Origin: Flagellimonas aurea
Lineage (GTDB): Bacteria > Bacteroidota > Bacteroidia > Flavobacteriales > Flavobacteriaceae
DNA: 64,000 nucleotides
NCBI RefSeq assembly: GCF_017313785.1
Contig: NZ_JAFLNL010000001.1
Span: 682,001-746,000 of the forward strand
Direction of reading: 5' to 3'
Both the position numbers and the translations under genes were made by a program. Positions 60,351 through 64,000 of the stretch are shown one piece after another. The notes beneath the pieces are model-generated. The model saw only the letters and a program-made list of their open reading frames with translations, was not told the DNA's origin and made no database searches. The number at the start of each line of letters is the position of its first letter. Position 1 is the first letter of the stretch.

Positions 60351-60875
60351 CTATATGCTTTCTAAATAGATATTCTTCAATTTTTTTAAGATTCTGCACA
60401 CTCTGGTCTTTACGGCTCCAGGGGTACTCCCCATTATTTCCGCAAGGTCATCGTACTTGATTTCCCTGTATCGGTTCAAAATCACAAGTTCCCTATCGTA
60501 CGGATCAAGTTGGCTCAGGGCATATTGCAGGTGGGCATTGTTCTCGCTTGTATCATTTTCTTCTTCCACTGCTTGGTATGCCAATACCTCGATATCATCA
60601 TGCGACTTATGGTTTCTTGTGTAATATGTTTTTAGGCTGTTGCGCGCTATAGTAAACATCCACGACAAGAAGGATCCATTGTTGTATGAGTTCCGATACT
60701 TGATCAGTTTGTAAAAAACATCTTGTGTAAGATCTTCGGCCAACATGCGATCGCCCGACATTTTGTACAGAAAATTGTACACATGTTTGTGGTGTCGGTC
60801 AAAAAGTATCTTGAGCAGATCCAAGTTGCCTTCGGATACTTTTTGCATGATCATTTCATCTGAAAGTGTTTCCAA
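60351..60875 (-). CDS. ECF-type RNA polymerase sigma factor
   Basis: 174 residues if started at the TTG at 60875; ATGs at 60854 and 60848 (MIMQKVSEGNLDLLK) are equally plausible. Region 2 (LAEDLTQDVFYKLIKYRNSY, then WMFTIARNSLKTYYTRNHKS) and region 4 (YDRELVILNRYREIKYDDLA, TPGAVKTRVCRILKKLK) are complete. It sits first in an operon with its anti-sigma factor and two DUF4097 proteins and probably drives its own transcription. The upstream 138 nt show no clear promoter. Confidence 0.92.
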   Translation of the reverse strand: METLSDEMIMQKVSEGNLDLLKILFDRHHKHVYNFLYKMSGDRMLAEDLTQDVFYKLIKYRNSYNNGSFLSWMFTIARNSLKTYYTRNHKSHDDIEVLAYQAVEEENDTSENNAHLQYALSQLDPYDRELVILNRYREIKYDDLAEIMGSTPGAVKTRVCRILKKLKNIYLESI

Positions 60876-61013
60876 ATGCTGTTTTTTAGTTGGTGTTTAA
60901 CTTATATAGTCAGGAAATTAAGAAAGGTTACAGAAAGGGAGGAAAAAAATTGAAAAATTGTGATTTGTGAAGATAAGTTGTTGGAAATAGGATGTGAGAA
61001 CGTAGTCGCGAGG

Positions 61014-61895
61014 TCATGAAACTGAACTTTTGTATTTCTTTCTAAAATCTGTTGGTGTGGTTCCTGTTTTAGCTTTAAAAACTTTAGAGAAATGGGCATA
61101 ATCCTTAAACCCCAGAAAGTCAGAGATATTTACCAAGGAATTTTCTGAATGTACCAAGAGTCGCTTGGCTTCCAATAATAAACGTTCTTGGATTAGTTCT
61201 GAGGGTGACTTGCCAATGGATTCCATGGTAACTCTGTTCAAATGCTTTGTAGTGATGTTTAGTTTTTCCGCGTAATACCGTACCCTTTTTTCCTTGCTAT
61301 AATTTTTTTGGATCAAGGTTTCCAAGTTCCTTAGAGTGTTGAGATAGGTTGTTGAAGCTATAATTTTGTGCGATTCATATGAGGAATATAATCGGGACAG
61401 GTCAATATAGGTTAGTCTTATCAAACTCTGTAACTTTTGTTCTTTAAAGGGTAGATTTTTATGGTATTCGGAATTCAATTCGGCAAACCGCGTCTTGATT
61501 TGTTCAAGATTATCCAAATTTATGTGAAGGTTTGGTGGGTTTTCATTAGAAAAGTAGAAAGGGAATTGTTCAAGTTTGGTATCCGAAAAGCCAATTTCAA
61601 AGAAATCCCTGGCATGAAAAAATATGAAACCATCAGGCTCGCTGTCAAATTTCCATAAATGGGTTTGGCCCGGTTTTAAGAAAAACACACTCCCTGGGCC
61701 AAGGTCATAATTGTTGAAATCAATTTCATGTGTACCTCTTCCCTTGGTAAAAAGGACGCATAGGAAAAAATCATGTTTATGAGCCGTGTGGACTATGTCA
61801 CTGTTGTTCATCAGGTGCTTTCCCAGTTCATTGCTGTATACCTCATTTGTGCTTATCTTTTTTTCAAACTCCGATATGTTTAAAATTGGAATCAT
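61014..61895 (-). CDS. AraC-family transcriptional regulator
   Basis: 293 residues. An N-terminal cupin-like sensing domain (FFLCVLFTKGRGTHEIDFNN, LGPGSVFFLKPGQTHLWKFD) and a C-terminal double HTH (YYAEKLNITTKHLNRVTMES; LVNISDFLGFKDYAHFSKVF, then TTPTDFRKKYK). It likely activates a target when a small ligand binds the cupin. It diverges from the DUF983 gene, whose promoter it may control; no ligand can be deduced. Confidence 0.93.
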   Translation of the reverse strand: MIPILNISEFEKKISTNEVYSNELGKHLMNNSDIVHTAHKHDFFLCVLFTKGRGTHEIDFNNYDLGPGSVFFLKPGQTHLWKFDSEPDGFIFFHARDFFEIGFSDTKLEQFPFYFSNENPPNLHINLDNLEQIKTRFAELNSEYHKNLPFKEQKLQSLIRLTYIDLSRLYSSYESHKIIASTTYLNTLRNLETLIQKNYSKEKRVRYYAEKLNITTKHLNRVTMESIGKSPSELIQERLLLEAKRLLVHSENSLVNISDFLGFKDYAHFSKVFKAKTGTTPTDFRKKYKSSVS

Positions 61896-61971
61896 GGATT
61901 TATTGTATGTAAATGTCCTAAATGTACAAATAATGGAGAGTATTGTATAAGACTAAGAATGGTTTCGTTTT

Positions 61972-61979
61972 TACCTTTG
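61972..61979 (+). promoter_or_regulatory. -7 box of the DUF983 gene
   Basis: TACCTTTG, exact match to TAnnTTTG, 40 nt before the ATG at 62020. No -33 element was found at normal spacing. Confidence 0.45.
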
Positions 61980-62019
61980 TCATTTAAATTAAAAAGGTTA
62001 GCGTTTTTAAAAATTGATC

Positions 62020-62409
62020 ATGGAAATTTTTGAAGGTACAAAGGTCTATAGTGTTTTTACTGGTAAATGTCCTGTTTGTCAAAATGAAAGTATGTATGAG
62101 GAACCAAATCCCTATAAATTGCACAGTACTTTGAAAATGAAAGAAAGATGCAGCCACTGTAAAACGAAGTATAAGATAGAACCTTCCTTTTTTTACGGTG
62201 CTATGTATGTAAGCTATCCTGTGGGCCTGGTTTTTGCCATTGCAACCTTTGTGTTGGCATTTCTCATTTTTGATTTAAGCTTAATTACGACCTATTGTGC
62301 AATAGTGGTAGTAATGATTTTGTCACTACCCTTGATTTTAAGGATTTCAAGGAACATTTGGATCAATTTCTTTATGTCTTTTGACAAGAACAATAAGATT
62401 GCAGATTGA
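62020..62409 (+). CDS. DUF983 family membrane protein
   Basis: 129 residues from ATG 62020 (MEIFEGTKVYSVFTGKCPVC). Two CxxC pairs (GKCPVCQNE and RCSHCKTKYK) form a zinc-ribbon-like head, followed by two or three membrane helices (VSYPVGLVFAIATFVLAFLI; TTYCAIVVVMILSLPLILRI). The family is of unknown function. It stands between a divergent AraC gene and the esterase gene, 90 nt away. Confidence 0.88.
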   Translation: MEIFEGTKVYSVFTGKCPVCQNESMYEEPNPYKLHSTLKMKERCSHCKTKYKIEPSFFYGAMYVSYPVGLVFAIATFVLAFLIFDLSLITTYCAIVVVMILSLPLILRISRNIWINFFMSFDKNNKIAD

Positions 62410-62499
62410 ATATATCTGGATGCTGATCTGGATTGATCAAGTTAAAGTACGCACACTTATCTTCAAACAAACAGTTAACTCTTGCCTATACCATTTAAT

Positions 62500-63369
62500 A
62501 TGAGATATTTTATTGTTCTAGGGGTCATTTTATGGAATACTTTGTCTGTAAATGCCCAAAATCAAGGAAAGGTTTATGAAGCCAAGACTCTTGAAAGCTC
62601 CATTCTAAAGAAAGAGCGACACTATTCCATTTATTTGCCACAGGGTTATGATACTTCCGATAGGACCTACCCGGTTCTTTATCTGTTGCATCCCGCTGGA
62701 CCTCGAAACACGGTTCCAGATCATCGGTCTTGGCTCTATTATGGGGAATTGAAGCATTACTTGGACAATGCCATCGCAAATGGAGATATAGTTCCTATGA
62801 TAGTGGTGACACCGGATGCCAACTATGGGTCAAAAAGAATCAGTTATTTTAATGATCCCGAAGGCGATTTTGATTTTGAGGATTTCTTTTTCAAGGAATT
62901 CATTCCACATATCGAACAAAACTATCGATGCCGTAAAGATAGGGATAGCAAGGCCATTGCCGGGGCTTCCCTGGGGGGTGCGGCCGTGATCCAATATGCC
63001 GTTCATCAACCGGAAGAATTCTCGGTGGCCTGCGCTTTGAGCGGAGCAGTAAGAAAATATGATTCCCAATTCCTGAAAGGAAAGTATCCGAATGTCAGTG
63101 AAAAGATATTGATGGATTGGTACAAACCTTATGATGTGATATCATTTTTTGAAAACCAACCTAAGGATGCGGAACAAAACATAAAATGGTACATAAGCTG
63201 TGGCGATGATGATCATTTGTCGCCCAACAATGTGATGTTGCATACAGTGCTGAAGGCCAAGGGTGTGGCGCATGAGTTCAGAATTCAAAATGGTGCCCAT
63301 GACTGGGCCTATTGGCGTGGGATATTGCCCGACTTTATGACCTTTATATCAGACTCTTTCAGGAAATAA
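62500..63369 (+). CDS. secreted esterase of the alpha/beta-hydrolase (PF00756) type
   Basis: 289 residues from ATG 62500, giving signal peptide MRYFIVLGVILWNTLSVNAQ. The nucleophile elbow is GASLGGAA, preceded by FFKEFIPHIEQNYRC and the TYPVLYLLHPAGPR oxyanion region; a terminal His is in NGAHDWAYWRG. Esterases of this type (Esterase D/Fes/IroE-like) hydrolyse carboxylic esters such as feruloyl, siderophore or short-chain esters. The substrate cannot be assigned. It is exported to the periplasm or outside. Confidence 0.9.
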   Translation: MRYFIVLGVILWNTLSVNAQNQGKVYEAKTLESSILKKERHYSIYLPQGYDTSDRTYPVLYLLHPAGPRNTVPDHRSWLYYGELKHYLDNAIANGDIVPMIVVTPDANYGSKRISYFNDPEGDFDFEDFFFKEFIPHIEQNYRCRKDRDSKAIAGASLGGAAVIQYAVHQPEEFSVACALSGAVRKYDSQFLKGKYPNVSEKILMDWYKPYDVISFFENQPKDAEQNIKWYISCGDDDHLSPNNVMLHTVLKAKGVAHEFRIQNGAHDWAYWRGILPDFMTFISDSFRK

Positions 63370-63428
63370 TTTATTTTTTATGGATAATTGGAATTACGTA
63401 CGCAAAATATGGACTTAACCTTATGACA

Positions 63429-63866
63429 ATGAAAAAGATAAGCTCCCTTACACTGTTGCTATTGATGGTATGCCTTACCTACGGGCAGTCGAAGGATGAA
63501 ATGGAAATTCGAAAATTGGAAAAAAAATGGACGAAATTGCTGGACGAAGGGGATACAGCCGCATTGTTGGATATTTGGTCCCCTGATTATGTTGTGAACA
63601 ATACCAAAGGAAAAATAGTGACTCCCAAGGAGATAGTTGCACTAATGGAAAATGGACATACCTTTCCCAAGGTAAAACGAATCATCGAGAGAATAACCTT
63701 TAATGACAATGTAGCCGTGGTTATGGGAAAGGAGTTGCAGCAACCACCGAGTATGACCACAGATGAGAATCAATGGATACCAAGGCGATTCACGAATATT
63801 TGGATATCGAGCAATAAGGGTTGGCTTTTGGCGGCAAGGCAATCGTCAACCATAGTTTTGGAATAG
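63429..63866 (+). CDS. secreted SnoaL/NTF2-like protein
   Basis: 145 residues from ATG 63429 (an ATG two codons earlier is possible). Signal peptide TLLLLMVCLTYGQ. The remainder has the NTF2-like pattern: EIRKLEKKWTKLLDEGDTAA, SPDYVVNNTKGKIVTPKEIV and a C-terminal strand FTNIWISSNKGWLLAARQSS. These pocket proteins may bind ligands or act as enzymes; no catalytic site stands out. It follows the esterase gene after a 59-nt gap and could share its transcript. The last 134 nt of the window hold nothing I can assign. Confidence 0.82.
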   Translation: MKKISSLTLLLLMVCLTYGQSKDEMEIRKLEKKWTKLLDEGDTAALLDIWSPDYVVNNTKGKIVTPKEIVALMENGHTFPKVKRIIERITFNDNVAVVMGKELQQPPSMTTDENQWIPRRFTNIWISSNKGWLLAARQSSTIVLE

Positions 63867-64000
63867 GGCTTGACTATGAACAGGCCTATGAATTGAGGGA
63901 TAATTTTAAATATAGAACAGAATACTTCTAGATTATTTCTATTCTTATCGAAGTTTAATCAAACAAGATTTGTGTTCAAAAGTTGTTTTTTGCTTACCGT

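Overview
The window looks like chromosomal DNA of a marine-type Flavobacteriaceae (Bacteroidota). The signs are many Bacteroidota -7 promoter boxes of the form TAnnTTTG, flavobacterial families (DUF3078, DUF4097, DUF983, DUF2141, a CzcA-CzcC fusion, a CrtY-type lycopene cyclase), numerous non-ATG starts, no visible Shine-Dalgarno sites, and lipoproteins with short Cys lipoboxes. The gene set resembles Muricauda/Flagellimonas/Zobellia-like bacteria, but the genus cannot be fixed from the sequence alone. I found no rRNA, tRNA, CRISPR array, insertion sequence or phage gene.

Layout. 1-1.1 kb: LytTR response regulator followed by the cut-off start of a TPR-type sensor. 1.1-2.2 kb: a 1.1 kb gap holding a 39-codon ORF and two strongly base-paired regions, each ending in a terminator on the + strand (candidate structured RNAs). 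2.2-14.9 kb: a carbohydrate locus with two GMC oxidoreductases carrying a three-cysteine cluster, a Tat-type small subunit, two xylose-isomerase-like TIM barrels, two DUF1080 proteins, a Gfo/Idh dehydrogenase, two MFS permeases, DinB and ASCH proteins. The best reading is C3 oxidation of glycosides in the periplasm, cleavage of the 3-keto-glycoside, import and cytoplasmic processing. 15-17 kb: yicC-gmk-nadD. 17-21.7 kb: LolA-like protein, PiT-PhoU fusion phosphate transporter and OprO/P-like porin, the porin preceded by a leader-type terminator. 21.7-31.3 kb: dgt, DUF3078, dxs, tadA, cold-shock protein, a CLC protein lacking the gating glutamate, aspS, and a small MORN-like secreted protein.

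31.3-38.1 kb: a TetR-TolC-adaptor-RND efflux operon with a perfect 11-bp dyad between its promoter boxes. 38.2-42 kb: ECF sigma factor with a membrane protein, polyprenyl synthase, lycopene cyclase, hemerythrin. 42-46 kb: a metal module in which a TonB receptor and a DtxR/MntR-type regulator plus ZIP transporter diverge from a dyad that contains the receptor's -7 box. 46-52 kb: a heavy-metal efflux operon (His-rich small protein, CzcA-CzcC fusion, CzcB). 52-55 kb: sortilin/BNR-repeat protein. 55-58 kb: SDR enzyme and small conserved proteins. 58-61 kb: ECF sigma, zinc-finger/HEAT anti-sigma and two DUF4097 proteins in one operon. 61-64 kb: AraC regulator, DUF983 protein, esterase, SnoaL-like protein.

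How it fits together. Several modules carry their own visible control: the TetR dyad, the metalloregulator dyad, and sigma/anti-sigma pairing. The carbohydrate locus has no regulator of its own in the window. Divergent promoter regions (4621-4756 and 12199-12340) are the likely control points, and the second contains an 8-bp inverted repeat.
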